Below, piece after piece: positions 54,381 to 63,961 of a stretch of DNA of 64,000 nucleotides. The notes beneath the pieces are model-generated. The model was not told where the DNA came from. It made no database searches and saw only the letters and a program-made list of their open reading frames with translations. The stretch lies in assembly GCA_047608075.1 (NCBI GenBank), contig JBLKRX010000018.1, positions 1-64,000 of the forward strand. The letters are read 5' to 3'. This DNA is from Ferdinandcohnia humi_A. GTDB taxonomy: Bacteria > Bacillota > Bacilli > Bacillales > Bacillaceae_L. The position numbers and the translations under genes are program-made. Numbering within the stretch: the first letter of the stretch is position 1; each line of letters starts with the position of its first letter.

Positions 54381-54837
54381 AGCGTTCTCTTTTTATTAAT
54401 TCTTTTAGTTCTTCAATAAATACATTGATATCCTTAAATTGTCGATATACTGATGCAAAGCGAACATAAGCTACCTCATCGACTTTTGCTAAGTGATTCA
54501 TCACATATTCTCCAATAATATCACTATTCACTTCTGCTGCGCCTTGGTTTCGTAGCTCTTTTTCTACTTCGTGCGTGATATCTTCAAGTTGTTTTAAGGT
54601 AACTGGGCGTTTTTCACATGCTTTAATAAGCCCTCGAAGCATTTTTTCTCTACTGAATTCTTCCCTTGTTCCTTCTTTTTTAACAACTATCAATGGCGTA
54701 TCTTCTACTTTTTCAAATGTTGTGAACCGAAATTGACACTCTTCACATTCTCGTCTTCTTCTAATAGAACGACCATCATCAACTGGACGTGAATCCAACA
54801 CTCGAGTTCCGTTATGCTGACATGTAGGGCATTTCAT
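54379..54837 (-). CDS. nrdR: Transcriptional repressor NrdR
   Basis: ATP/dATP-sensing repressor of ribonucleotide reductase genes. The 152 residues from ATG at 54837 (GGGGAG upstream) equal the family length. The N-terminal zinc ribbon has CPTC (3-6) and CEEC (31-34), followed by an ATP-cone domain from about residue 48 (IVVKKEGTREEFSREKMLRGL). The upstream in-frame extension is not family-like and is rejected. First gene before dnaB, as in B. subtilis (ytcG). Confidence 0.96.
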   Translation of the reverse strand: MKCPTCQHNGTRVLDSRPVDDGRSIRRRRECEECQFRFTTFEKVEDTPLIVVKKEGTREEFSREKMLRGLIKACEKRPVTLKQLEDITHEVEKELRNQGAAEVNSDIIGEYVMNHLAKVDEVAYVRFASVYRQFKDINVFIEELKELIKRER

Positions 54838-55051
54838 GTATAACAACTCCCCTCTATCACTTAAGATTGCAAGCGTATTATAATCATGGCTACGCTTGTC
54901 CATATACAATAAATGTTTACACTTTATTAACTTTTTAGCAGTAAAATGAATATCTTGCCATTATAGCTATAGATTAATATGTATTAATCTTATAAAAAAC
55001 ATTTTTATTGTACAAGACATATTACCAACGTCATTCATTCGAGTTGCGTAC

Positions 55052-55450
55052 CTATTTACCTTCCCTTGTGCCTACAAATGGTAATACCTTATCTAACTTT
55101 TCGTAAAGCTGAATGATTAGTTTACGGCTAAACCCAAAATCGATTGGAACTAGTGCTGATTCTGTTGTAACAGCAAAATCAATTGCCGTTTCGAATGGTC
55201 TTACCGAGATTATCGTAATAACAAGAAAAGCCTTTTTGCCTTTTTTTACAGAGACACTCATTTCCCCGCGTTCTTCAGATATGGATGTAATATGAAATCC
55301 ATCAAGACCTTCTATTACATTTTTAACTGCCTCAATTGCTTTTTTATTCGTCGTTTTGTAATAATGGCTTCTTAAAAATTCATCAGTGTGTTTATCCCGT
55401 GTTTCACTGTGATTTGAAAAGAGAACCTGAATTTTTTGCATAAATCCCAT
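55052..55450 (-). CDS. Unrecognised cytosolic protein (possibly DUF1499-like)
   Basis: A 132-residue soluble protein with no confident family. The pattern KAIEAVKNVIEGLDGFHITSISEERGEMSV, then FVT-type strands and ALVPIDFGFSRKLIIQLYEKL, is reminiscent of DUF1499 proteins but weakly so. The ATG at 55450 is preferred since AAGGAG stands 9 bp upstream; an earlier start in frame has no such site. It lies between speD and nrdR on the same strand. No function is proposed. Confidence 0.7.
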   Translation of the reverse strand: MGFMQKIQVLFSNHSETRDKHTDEFLRSHYYKTTNKKAIEAVKNVIEGLDGFHITSISEERGEMSVSVKKGKKAFLVITIISVRPFETAIDFAVTTESALVPIDFGFSRKLIIQLYEKLDKVLPFVGTREGK

Positions 55451-55489
55451 ATATTTGCACTCCTTATGTATAGTTACCATTTACGAAAA

Positions 55490-55570
55490 GCTCTAGCGCT
55501 TTGCAAGATAATCGTCGAAGATTATTCAGGGTGAAAAACTGGCTAAGCACTGGTGCTAGACATTGAGAAC
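55490..55570. repeat. Short dispersed repeat upstream of the 55052-55450 gene
   Basis: GGTGAAAAACTGGCTAAGC followed by GGTGCTAGACAT resembles the right end of the repeat-rich block at 20460-20495 (GGTGAAAACTGGCTAGG and GCGCTAGACAT). The left part, AAAAGCTCTAGCGCTTTGC, resembles its left end. Confidence 0.7.
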
Positions 55571-55660
55571 TATATTCAAAATTTACACATTCATTACTAA
55601 ACAAAGACGTGCCAATCATTTCGTGTATGTTACGTGTGTGAGTAGACTATTTATATAATC

Positions 55661-55692
55661 GAAAAAGAGGTGTAACATGTACACCTCTTTCT
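55661..55692 (-). terminator. Terminator of speD
   Basis: Arms AAAGAGGTGTACATG and ACACCTCTTT with T run on the minus strand after speD. Confidence 0.85.
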
Positions 55693-55716
55693 ATTTTAGT
55701 TGATAAGTATTCATTT

Positions 55717-56097
55717 TTAAAGTACTTTTACTTGTGCTGGATTAACTTGAACTGGACCCATTCCACGAGGTAGTTCAATATTTTCTCGAGTCTGTGCCCC
55801 AAGTGCCTCAGCAATGTAGTCAGCAGCGATATTAGGATCTAAATCACCACATGTGTACACATCAATGCTTGCATAACCATGTTCAGGAAAACTGTGAATT
55901 GTTAAGTGTGATTCTGAGATAATAACTACTCCACTTACACCTTGAGGAGCAAATTTGTGAAATGCTACCTCACGAATTTCAGCACCTGATTTTAGTGCTG
56001 CCTGTACAAATGTTTGCTCAATACCTTCCATATCATTCAATTTTTCAAAATCGCAACCCCATAATTCTGAGATTACATGACGACCCATAGTTTCCAT
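55717..56097 (-). CDS. speD: S-adenosylmethionine decarboxylase proenzyme
   Basis: Pyruvoyl enzyme producing decarboxylated SAM for spermidine synthesis. The 126 residues match the Bacillus class 1B type. Self-cleavage occurs at the Glu-Ser bond in ISESHLTIHSFPEHG, the Ser becoming the pyruvoyl group, with His and Cys (YTCGDLDP) of the active site downstream. Monocistronic here with its own terminator, next to gapB as in B. subtilis. Confidence 0.97.
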   Translation of the reverse strand: METMGRHVISELWGCDFEKLNDMEGIEQTFVQAALKSGAEIREVAFHKFAPQGVSGVVIISESHLTIHSFPEHGYASIDVYTCGDLDPNIAADYIAEALGAQTRENIELPRGMGPVQVNPAQVKVL

Positions 56098-56302
56098 ATT
56101 GAATTATTCCCCCTCTGACTATTGTTCAATGAGTTCTTCGCATAATGCATGAGCATAACTACCACGGGGGAAAGTTAGTCCAAAGAGGTCCTAACCCTTT
56201 AAGTAGTTACAAAGCAGAAGCTTTTAAGAAGTTCACGAAAATTAGTATACTTTGTTTACTACCTTTTGGCAATAACTTTTCTTGTTATTTTTCGTCCAAA
56301 AT

Positions 56303-56332
56303 AAAAATACCTTCCACAATAGAGGAAGGTAT
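56303..56332 (-). terminator. Terminator of gapB
   Basis: Arms ATACCTTCC and GGAAGGTAT with T run on the minus strand just after gapB. Confidence 0.88.
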
Positions 56333-56338
56333 CCAATA

Positions 56339-57370
56339 TTAGCCTACTCTTACTTCTGTTCTTTCATACATTTTTGTCCCAACATATTTTACTAAGTCTA
56401 CAACTCTACAAGAATAACCCCACTCATTATCATACCAAGCCAATACTTTTACTTTTCTATCACCTATAACCATGGTGGAAAGACCGTCAATAATTGACGA
56501 ATGTGGATTTGTATTAAAATCAATGGAAACTAAAGGTTCAGTTGTAAAATCTAGAATTCCTTTTAAACGCCCCATCGAGGCTGTAATAAATGCTTCATTA
56601 ATCTCATCTATTGTAACATCTCGTGATACGTCTACAACAAGATCAACTAAGGATACATTTGGTGTCGGTACACGTAATGCCATACCGTGCAGCTTCCCGT
56701 GAAGTTCAGGTAATACAAGAGATAGTGCTTTTGCTGCACCAGTAGAAGTTGGAATAATCGACTGTGCACAAGCACGTGCTCTTCTTAGATCCTTATGAGG
56801 ATTATCAATATTTTTTTGATCATTTGTGTATGCATGTACTGTAGTCATAAGACCATTTTCGATTCCAAATTGCTCATTTAACACTTTTGCAATAGGTGCT
56901 AAACAATTCGTGGTACAAGAAGCATTAGAAATAATTGCATGTTTACTAGGGTCATATTTTTCTTCATTTACACCCATTACAATTGTTATATCCTCGTTTT
57001 TACCTGGTGCTGTTAAAATAACTTTTTTAGCACCTGCATCTAAATGTAAGGTAGCATTCTCTTTTGAATTAAATTTCCCAGTTGCTTCAATTACAATATC
57101 TATATTAAGCTCTCTCCATGGTAATTCAAGGGGGTCACGGGAGCTCAAAAGTTTGATTCGCTTACCATTCACTCTTAATGCATTTTCCTCAGGTATTACC
57201 TCACCATCAAATTTCCCATGATTCGTATCGTATTTAATTAAATGTGCTAACGTTTCAGCAGGGTAACTCGCATTTATAGCAACAATTTCGTGAGAGTCAT
57301 CTAAAATTGCCTTTCGAAAAACCATTCTTCCAATACGGCCAAATCCATTAATCGCGATTCTTGGCTTCAT
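56339..57370 (-). CDS. gapB: Glyceraldehyde-3-phosphate dehydrogenase GapB (gluconeogenic)
   Basis: NADP-preferring GAPDH acting in gluconeogenesis. The 343 residues show the Rossmann motif INGFGRIGRM (about 7-16), the catalytic cysteine in SNASCTTNCLAPIAK and the substrate segments STGAAKALSLVLPELHGKLHGMALRVPTPN. Context between speD and coaE, not next to pgk, and residue differences at the cofactor pocket (INASYPAE instead of the NAD-type NDLTD) indicate GapB rather than GapA. ATG at 57370 has GGAGGGG upstream. CcpN repression, known in B. subtilis, was not checked here. Confidence 0.93.
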   Translation of the reverse strand: MKPRIAINGFGRIGRMVFRKAILDDSHEIVAINASYPAETLAHLIKYDTNHGKFDGEVIPEENALRVNGKRIKLLSSRDPLELPWRELNIDIVIEATGKFNSKENATLHLDAGAKKVILTAPGKNEDITIVMGVNEEKYDPSKHAIISNASCTTNCLAPIAKVLNEQFGIENGLMTTVHAYTNDQKNIDNPHKDLRRARACAQSIIPTSTGAAKALSLVLPELHGKLHGMALRVPTPNVSLVDLVVDVSRDVTIDEINEAFITASMGRLKGILDFTTEPLVSIDFNTNPHSSIIDGLSTMVIGDRKVKVLAWYDNEWGYSCRVVDLVKYVGTKMYERTEVRVG

Positions 57371-57517
57371 CAAAACCCCTCCAAGATATATGTTATACTT
57401 TTATTGGAACATTGCATAATTAGTATAACATATTTAGCTACAAACGTAATACTATAATTATATTTTTTATCAAAATATATATAGTATATATCTTTTGGAC
57501 TACTACCACGGCAAAAG

Positions 57518-57554
57518 AAAAAGGTGCCAAAAGTTAACTTTTGAACACCTTTTC
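57518..57554 (-). terminator. Terminator of the polA-mutM-ytaF-coaE unit
   Basis: Arms AAAAGGTGTTCAAAAG and CTTTTGGCACCTTTT with T-rich tail on the minus strand, 15 bp after coaE. Confidence 0.88.
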
Positions 57555-57569
57555 AATGAGTTATACGAT

Positions 57570-58169
57570 TTACTGAATATCCCACTCTTTGGAAAGAGCT
57601 TGAAGCTGTATTCGTGTTTCTTCAATCGTTCCGTTGTTGTAAATGACTGCATCTGCAAGTGGGATTTTTTCCTTCAATGGCATTTGCGAGTTAATTCTAG
57701 CTTCTGCATCTTGTTTACTTAAATTATTGCGATCCATAAGTCGTTTTAATTGTGTCTCATAATCCACATAAACTAGAATTGTCCGGTCTACCATTGATGT
57801 TAGTTTACTCTCAAATAACAATGGAATATCTAAGACAATTGTAGATGTTCCATTCGCGATATATTCTTCCTTTTCCGCCAGCATTTGCTTTCTTACAGCT
57901 GGGTGTACAATAGAATTGAGAAGCAATCGCTTTTCCTCGCTATAAAAAACAATTGACCCTAGCTTTGTACGGTCAATTGTTTGGTCTGATAATAGAATGT
58001 CCTCTCCAAAGGCTTGAACAATTTGATTATAAGCATCTTGCCCATCTTCCACAACTTTACGTGCAATAACGTCTGCATCTATTATAACAATTCCCATGTC
58101 TTTTAGCATATTTGAAACCGTACTTTTTCCACTGGCAATTCCACCTGTTAATCCAATTGTTAATGCCAC
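57570..58169 (-). CDS. coaE: Dephospho-CoA kinase
   Basis: Last step of coenzyme A biosynthesis, phosphorylating the ribose 3' hydroxyl. The 199 residues begin ALTIGLTGGIASGKSTVSNML with the P-loop GGIASGKS (about 9-16); IIDADVIARKVV and the LVYVDYETQLKRLMDR lid follow. GTG at 58169 is chosen because GAGGAG stands about 10 bp upstream and the family starts here; the longer frame has no site. It begins 25 bp after ytaF, in one operon with it. Confidence 0.95.
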   Translation of the reverse strand: MALTIGLTGGIASGKSTVSNMLKDMGIVIIDADVIARKVVEDGQDAYNQIVQAFGEDILLSDQTIDRTKLGSIVFYSEEKRLLLNSIVHPAVRKQMLAEKEEYIANGTSTIVLDIPLLFESKLTSMVDRTILVYVDYETQLKRLMDRNNLSKQDAEARINSQMPLKEKIPLADAVIYNNGTIEETRIQLQALSKEWDIQ

Positions 58170-58194
58170 GTATCTAAATCTCCTCTCAGTATAT

Positions 58195-58833
58195 CTAAAA
58201 TTTCCAAATTCCAATTAAAATTAATAATACCCCCGGAAAAAATGAAAATTTTTGAATCCATTTTATCCGAGAAAAAACGGCTCCACTTTTAATTCCTATA
58301 AAAACAAATAGTGAGCTCATAAAAGCAACAAGTAATGCCATCATCCAAGCAGAAAAGCCTAGTAATGCTGCACCAATCCCCGCTCCAAAAGCATCTAGAG
58401 AAAGGGCTAATCCTAACATAAATGCTTCTAGTCCCGTTATAGTTCCTGATTTATCAAAATCAGCAACCATCGGTTTTTTTAAAATATTTATCACAAGCCC
58501 TAGTGATTTGATTTCTACCTTCACTAATATCTTTTCTTCTTCATTATGGGTAACTGCTTTTGGTGAAGGTCGGAAAAATTGGTACAAAACCCAAGCACCT
58601 ATTATTACAAGCACAGCGCCGCCTATCTTCTCTGCCATATCTGGAGATAAAAAGACGGCAATCGACTCCCCTAGGCCCATGGATGCCATTAAAATAACGG
58701 CTGAGCAGCATGCTATTGTAAGAATAGATCGGAATGGGATTTGCATTTTTCTTATTCCATATGTGAAACCAACACTAAAGCTATCCAAACTAACTGCAAA
58801 TGCTAACAAAATGAGTGATGCGAATTGGGACAT
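58195..58833 (-). CDS. ytaF: Sporulation membrane protein YtaF (MntP-like)
   Basis: A 212-residue integral membrane protein with six hydrophobic segments and an internal duplication: SLDSFSVGFTYGIRKM near the N terminus and SLDAFGAGIGAALLGF near 130, the MntP/LysE-type repeated motif with an acidic residue in each half. The family is annotated as a sporulation membrane protein; metal efflux by analogy with MntP is possible but not shown. ATG at 58833, GGAGG about 12 bp upstream. It sits between mutM and coaE. Confidence 0.9.
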   Translation of the reverse strand: MSQFASLILLAFAVSLDSFSVGFTYGIRKMQIPFRSILTIACCSAVILMASMGLGESIAVFLSPDMAEKIGGAVLVIIGAWVLYQFFRPSPKAVTHNEEEKILVKVEIKSLGLVINILKKPMVADFDKSGTITGLEAFMLGLALSLDAFGAGIGAALLGFSAWMMALLVAFMSSLFVFIGIKSGAVFSRIKWIQKFSFFPGVLLILIGIWKF

Positions 58834-58859
58834 AATGAAGAGTCTCCCTCCTATCATTT

Positions 58860-59124
58860 GCTACGATAGTATATGGAGGGAGCCTATCTCATGTGAAATG
58901 TACGGTTTCCGGATGAAAATGACACATCGAATTTCTTCGTTGGCTTGCTTTCCGTTCCTCACGTATTAGTAACATGAGTTCCGTTACTCAAAGCTGCACC
59001 ACCTCAAACTTTCGATGCACAGGATGTGCTAGTGTCTGCGTTGCCACAGTACAAGGTGTCTTAGCCGATGCTGTCCTTTTCATCCTCATTCTTAAACACT
59101 TATTATTTACATATTTTAAATACT
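58860..59124. repeat. Intergenic region between mutM and ytaF with a dispersed repeat
   Basis: 265 bp with no credible gene. Positions 58925-58990 (ATCGAATTTCTTCGTTGGC, CTCACGTATTAGTAACATG, GTTCCGTTACTCAAAG) resemble the repeat found inside the thrS leader. The rest has short direct and inverted motifs (for example TGTGCTAGTG and GGTGTCTTAGC) but no identified function. Confidence 0.6.
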
Positions 59125-59961
59125 CTATTTTCTTAGGTCTTTTTGGCATTTTGGACAGTAATGAGTTCCCCTGCCACCTACCACTGTTTTTTGAATCTCT
59201 GCCCCACATTTCTTACAAGCAAGTCCATTCTGACCGTATACAAAAAGCTCTAATTGAAACATACCAATCTCTCCTTGTGTGTTTACATAGGAGCGAATTG
59301 TACTCCCGCCTTTGTCTACTGCTTCTTGTAAGGTTTGGATAATTTCTCCATGTAGCCTTTTCAATTCTTTTTTAGTTAATGAATTAGCTGCCCTTTCTGG
59401 GTAAATACCCGCTCTAAATAGAGCTTCATCAACATAAATATTTCCCAAACCAACTACCTTTGTTTGATCTAATAGTGCAACCTTGATTTTACGATTTGTC
59501 TTTGCTAGCTGAGATTCTAAATAGGAAAGAGTAAATTCTTCTGAAAAGGGTTCCGGACCCAATTGAGACAAAGGAAGAACTGTCTCTTCTTCACCTTTTT
59601 TAAACAAATGCATTGTACCGAACTTTCTTACATCACGGTATCGAAGTTCTGTTCCATCTGTAAAGGTAAAAAGGACATGTGTATGCTTATCATAAGGCTC
59701 ATTTTTATCGTATAAACCATATCTTCCTTCCATTCTTAAATGGGAAACCAAAACATAATCATCCAAAATGATTTTTAAAAATTTTCCTCGTCTATCCACA
59801 TCATGAATCGTTTGACCACGTAGGGCATCTGAAAATTGCTCTACCTCTTCTGGCTTTTTCACCATTTTTGGCCATATAACTGTAACCCTTTCAATTGTCT
59901 TTCCATTTACCAGCTTTTGTAGCGTACGCCTAACTGTTTCTACTTCAGGTAGCTCAGGCAT
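59125..59961 (-). CDS. mutM: Formamidopyrimidine-DNA glycosylase (Fpg/MutM)
   Basis: Removes 8-oxoguanine and other oxidised bases and cuts the backbone. ATG at 59961 gives 278 residues beginning MPELPEVETVRR, where Pro2 is the catalytic nucleophile (exposed after Met removal) and Glu3 assists. A helix-two-turn-helix (QTKVVGLGNIYVDEALFRAGI) and the C-terminal zinc finger (CKKCGAEIQKTVVGGRGTHYCPKC) are intact. The longer upstream frame would bury Pro2 and is rejected. Downstream of polA, as in B. subtilis. Confidence 0.98.
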   Translation of the reverse strand: MPELPEVETVRRTLQKLVNGKTIERVTVIWPKMVKKPEEVEQFSDALRGQTIHDVDRRGKFLKIILDDYVLVSHLRMEGRYGLYDKNEPYDKHTHVLFTFTDGTELRYRDVRKFGTMHLFKKGEEETVLPLSQLGPEPFSEEFTLSYLESQLAKTNRKIKVALLDQTKVVGLGNIYVDEALFRAGIYPERAANSLTKKELKRLHGEIIQTLQEAVDKGGSTIRSYVNTQGEIGMFQLELFVYGQNGLACKKCGAEIQKTVVGGRGTHYCPKCQKDLRK

Positions 59962-59982
59962 ACAATCACATCCTTCTATCAA

Positions 59983-60078
59983 ATACGCCTTGGCGTATCT
60001 GCGCCCGATTTTTCGAGTTGCTCGAAAAAATTCACTTTGAAAAATCGAGGCATCCGCCAAAGGCTTTATTTTTTTCAG
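59983..60078. repeat. Dispersed repeat between polA and mutM
   Basis: ACGCCTTGGCGTATCTGCGCCC, then TTTTTCGAGTTGCTCGAAAAA hairpin and GGCATCCGCCAAAGG. The arms ACGCCTTGGCG and CGCCAAAGGC flank a central hairpin, as in repeats scattered through Bacillaceae genomes. Confidence 0.65.
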
Positions 60079-60182
60079 TCAGGGTTTGTAACCCCACTGA
60101 ATTATATTCTTTTTTTGCAGCATTCATCCGTCAATTATAGAAGCAGGGGTCTTCTGTTGAATAATGTTAAAAACGATTCCAT

Positions 60183-62813
60183 TTACTTCGCATCATACCA
60201 AGTTTTGCCGAATGAATAATCAACCTTTAATGGTACCTTCAGTGAGATTGTATTCTCCATTACCTCTGGGACAATAATTTTTAATTTTTCAATTTCATCT
60301 TCAGGTGCTTCGAATATTAATTCATCATGAACCTGGAGAAGTAGTTTTGCTTCCAAGTTTTCTTTCCTTAAGCGGTCCGCCATATCAATCATAGCCTTTT
60401 TGATAATATCAGCAGCACTACCCTGAATCGGCGTATTCATAGCTGTCCTTTCTGCAAAACTACGCACATTGAAATTTCGAGCAGTTATTTCGGGTATATA
60501 TCTTCTTCGATGGAGCAGGGTAGATACATACCCGTTTTGTCTCGCTTCCTCCACAATATCTTCCATATATTCTTTTACACCGGGGAAACTCTCAAAATAT
60601 CGCTCAATAAAATGACCTGCTTCCTTACGGGTAATACCAAGACTCTGAGAAAGTCCGAAATCACTAATTCCATAAACTATTCCAAAATTTACAGCCTTGG
60701 CGTGACGACGCATATTTGAAGTTACTTCATCTTCCTTCACGTGAAAAACATCCATTGCTGTCTTCGTATGAATATCTAAATCATTAGTAAATGCCTCAAT
60801 TAGATTCTGATCGTTAGCAATATGAGCAAGTACCCTTAATTCAATTTGTGAATAATCCGCAGCAAACATCAACCAATCTTTGGTTGATGGTACAAAAGCT
60901 TGTCTAATTTTTCGGCCTTCTTCTAAACGAATTGGAATGTTTTGTAGATTTGGATCAGTAGAGCTAAGTCTTCCTGTTTGTGTTAATGCTTGCTGAAACC
61001 TTGTATGAACCTTACAGCTATCTTCATGAACAACTTTTAACAAGCCCTCAATATAGGTTGATTGAAGCTTTCCAATTTGACGATAATGCAAAATATACTC
61101 AATTATTTCATGTTCATCAGCCAGTTTTTCAAGAATATCAGCAGATGTAGAATAACCCGTCTTTGTCTTTTTGAACACTGGTAGCTGTAGTTTCTCAAAC
61201 AAAATGATACCAAGCTGTTTTGGTGAATTAATATTAAATGCCTCTCCAGCAAGCTCATAAATTTTTTGCTCAAGCTCTTGAAGATGCTCTTTTAGTTCCT
61301 CACCCATGGCTTTTAAACGTTCTACGTCAACCTTAACTCCTATGGACTCCATATCAGCTAAAATTAAAGATAACGGCATCTCCAAATTCGTGAATAGATC
61401 GTATTGTTCATTTTCTTGTAACTCTGCAATAAAGATATCCTTGAGATTTGTTAAACAAACAGCCTTTCTTATAAGGTGCTCAGCAAGAACTGACTCATTC
61501 GGTATGCTACGTTTCGCACCCTTCCCATAAACTACTTCATCAGACTTGAGATCTGTTATACCTTTGTTTTTGGCAATAGCTGCAATGTCTTCTGTTGATT
61601 CCGAAGGATTTAAAATATATGAAGCGATTAAACAATCAAAATCCGTCCCTCGAAGTTCAATTCCTTTCCAACGCAATGCAACAATAGATTTTTTAGCATC
61701 ATATATCGTCTTTTTCTTCGTTTCATCCTTAGCCCATTCTTGAAAAGCTTCTGACTCTAGTGCTAGCTTTGTAGGTATATAAAAATTACCGTTTTCATTT
61801 GCTATCGCAAGCCCTTGTATATCTGCTTGGTGATAACTCTCATCCAACACCTCGACAATAAGAGATGATTGCGGAGTTAGCATTTCATCCGTAATCTCAC
61901 TTGCAATGATAAAGTCAATTTCTTCTAGCTGTATGTCCCCTTTATTTTCACTACCTTCAATCTTATCAAGGAGTGAGTTAAAACCAAGCTCCTTAAAGAG
62001 CTTTGTAACTTTTTCACCGTCATAGCCATCATAGGCAATATCAGAAATAGAAATCTCAATTGGTGCTTCTCTATGTATGGTAGCGAGCTTTTTACTCATA
62101 ATTGCTTGATCTTTGTTTTCCTCAAGCTTTTCTTTTAACTTTTGTCCACTTACTTTATCAAGGGAATTTAACAGAGCTTCTAATGAACCAAATTCTTGTA
62201 ATAGCTTGATTGCTGTCTTTTCCCCCACACCAGGTACACCAGGGATATTATCGGAACTATCTCCCATTAATCCCTTCATGTCAATAATACGTTCAGGAGT
62301 TATTCCATACTTTTCTTTTATAAATTCAGGAGTGTAAGAATCAACATCTGTTATACCTTTTTTCGTTATATCTACCGTAACATGCTCTGATGCAAGCTGT
62401 GTAAGGTCTTTGTCTCCTGAAATTACTTTTACCTCGAAGCCTTCCTTTTCAGCTTGAAGAGATAAAGTTCCAATAATATCATCTGCTTCATAGTTTTCTA
62501 GCTCATATCTAGAAACCTTATATGCATCTAATAACTCACGTAAAAAAGGAAACTGCTCAGAAAGCTCTGGAGGAGTCTTTTGTCTCCCTCCTTTATACTC
62601 ACTGAACGTACTATGTCTAAACGTAGTTTTACCCGCATCAAACGCCACTAAAATATGTGAAGGCTTCTCCTGTTCAAGTATTCGCATCAAAATCATAGTA
62701 AAGCCGTAAATTGCATTTGTATGTACACCCTTATCATTATTTAAAAGCGGCAATGCAAAGAAAGCACGATAAGCAATACTATTACCATCTATTAAGACAA
62801 TCTTTTTATCCAT
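60183..62813 (-). CDS. polA: DNA polymerase I
   Basis: Replication and repair polymerase that removes RNA primers. The 876 residues hold a 5'-3' exonuclease/flap domain (about 1-290, DGNSIAYRAFFALP, YEADDIIGTL, GDSSDNIPGVPGVGEKTA), a degenerate 3'-5' exonuclease domain that lacks the acidic catalytic set, and a complete family A polymerase with motif A (FAADYSQIELRVLAHIAND), motif B (RRHAKAVNFGIVYGISDFG) and motif C (LLLQVHDELIFEAP). Downstream of hflC; in B. subtilis it follows phoR. Confidence 0.98.
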   Translation of the reverse strand: MDKKIVLIDGNSIAYRAFFALPLLNNDKGVHTNAIYGFTMILMRILEQEKPSHILVAFDAGKTTFRHSTFSEYKGGRQKTPPELSEQFPFLRELLDAYKVSRYELENYEADDIIGTLSLQAEKEGFEVKVISGDKDLTQLASEHVTVDITKKGITDVDSYTPEFIKEKYGITPERIIDMKGLMGDSSDNIPGVPGVGEKTAIKLLQEFGSLEALLNSLDKVSGQKLKEKLEENKDQAIMSKKLATIHREAPIEISISDIAYDGYDGEKVTKLFKELGFNSLLDKIEGSENKGDIQLEEIDFIIASEITDEMLTPQSSLIVEVLDESYHQADIQGLAIANENGNFYIPTKLALESEAFQEWAKDETKKKTIYDAKKSIVALRWKGIELRGTDFDCLIASYILNPSESTEDIAAIAKNKGITDLKSDEVVYGKGAKRSIPNESVLAEHLIRKAVCLTNLKDIFIAELQENEQYDLFTNLEMPLSLILADMESIGVKVDVERLKAMGEELKEHLQELEQKIYELAGEAFNINSPKQLGIILFEKLQLPVFKKTKTGYSTSADILEKLADEHEIIEYILHYRQIGKLQSTYIEGLLKVVHEDSCKVHTRFQQALTQTGRLSSTDPNLQNIPIRLEEGRKIRQAFVPSTKDWLMFAADYSQIELRVLAHIANDQNLIEAFTNDLDIHTKTAMDVFHVKEDEVTSNMRRHAKAVNFGIVYGISDFGLSQSLGITRKEAGHFIERYFESFPGVKEYMEDIVEEARQNGYVSTLLHRRRYIPEITARNFNVRSFAERTAMNTPIQGSAADIIKKAMIDMADRLRKENLEAKLLLQVHDELIFEAPEDEIEKLKIIVPEVMENTISLKVPLKVDYSFGKTWYDAK

Positions 62814-62938
62814 ATATAGTAATCCTCCTCTTACTTTATGTTAAGCCAAAGGTTCTAGTTAGAAATCTCCCAGGTTAAGTCCCACAAGTACCTTACAAAA
62901 TTCTATGTGAACAAGACTATCGCTAACTAAAATTCAGC

Positions 62939-63011
62939 AAAAAAAGCCGTATTTTCCTACTGTTCATTGTAGCATGTACGAAACAGAATGGAAAATATCG
63001 GCTTATTTTTT
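62939..63011 (-). terminator. Terminator of hflKC
   Basis: Long hairpin with arms AAGCCGATATTTTCC and GGAAAATACGGCTT and a T run on the minus strand, 10 bp after the hflC stop. Confidence 0.85.
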
Positions 63012-63019
63012 TATCTAAT

Positions 63020-63961
63020 TTAATCAGTATAACCCATTAATAGCTGAGCATATGGGGAATCAGCCGGTAAGATGATTACCGTTTCGCCATCAATAGTACG
63101 TTTATAGGATTCTAATGTACGGAACAAGTTATAGAATTCCGCATCCTTTGCAAAGGCTTCATTATAAATCCTAGCAGCTTCTCCTTCCCCTTGGCTTCGG
63201 ATAACTTCAGCATCCGCTTGTGCTTTCGCAATTATTTCTTTTACTTCTTTGTCAGTTTTCGCTTCAATTATGTTTTTCTCTGCGTCTCCTTTAGACAAAT
63301 ACTCCTGGGCTTTTGATTGACGCTCTGATATCATACGAGTAAAAACGGATTGTTCATTTTCAGCCGGTAGATCAGTTCGTTTCATTCGGATATCTGTTAC
63401 AACGATTCCATAATTGTCCTCTTTTAAGTTCTCATTAACGATTTTTGTAATACGGTCATTCAAGCTTCCTCGTTCTGACTTTTCATCATTAATTATTTCG
63501 TCATAGTTTAACTGTCCAAGCTCCGTACGTATAGCTGAATATACGAATTCATCAAGCTTCGCTTCAGCATTAACAACCGTTCTTGTTGTTGCTATCATTT
63601 GTTTTGGATTTTCAATGCGCCATACTGCATAATTATCAATCATCATACGCTTTTTATCTTTTGTATTAATTTCTGCCTCTTGTACATCATAAATCATTTG
63701 ATACTTTGGCAAAGTTTCCACGGATTGAATAAAAGGAATTTTATATGAGAGTCCTGGTGTTTCTTCAATTCGAACAACTTCACCAAATTGGCGTACTACC
63801 CTGTATTCACCTTCTCTTACGATAAAAACATTTACTAGTAAAATACCAATAAGAATCAGGAAGATTAAAAGGTAGATCCCACCTTTCGTGTATTTCCCCC
63901 ACTTATTTTTACTTCCTTTTTGTTCATTTAAATCTACAACATTCTCACTCACCTTTTCCAC
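63020..63961 (-). CDS. hflC: HflC, FtsH protease modulator (SPFH/prohibitin family)
   Basis: A 313-residue membrane-anchored SPFH protein. One N-terminal helix (GIYLLIFLILIGILLVNVFIV, about 28-48) is followed by the prohibitin domain (EGEYRVVRQFGEVVRIEETPGLSYKIPFI) and a coiled-coil stalk (ERQSKAQEYLSKGDAEKNIIEAKTDKEVKE). HflC forms a large cage with HflK that restrains FtsH. It starts at GTG inside the end of hflK. I recall no hflKC next to polA in B. subtilis, so this placement differs. Confidence 0.9.
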   Translation of the reverse strand: MEKVSENVVDLNEQKGSKNKWGKYTKGGIYLLIFLILIGILLVNVFIVREGEYRVVRQFGEVVRIEETPGLSYKIPFIQSVETLPKYQMIYDVQEAEINTKDKKRMMIDNYAVWRIENPKQMIATTRTVVNAEAKLDEFVYSAIRTELGQLNYDEIINDEKSERGSLNDRITKIVNENLKEDNYGIVVTDIRMKRTDLPAENEQSVFTRMISERQSKAQEYLSKGDAEKNIIEAKTDKEVKEIIAKAQADAEVIRSQGEGEAARIYNEAFAKDAEFYNLFRTLESYKRTIDGETVIILPADSPYAQLLMGYTD

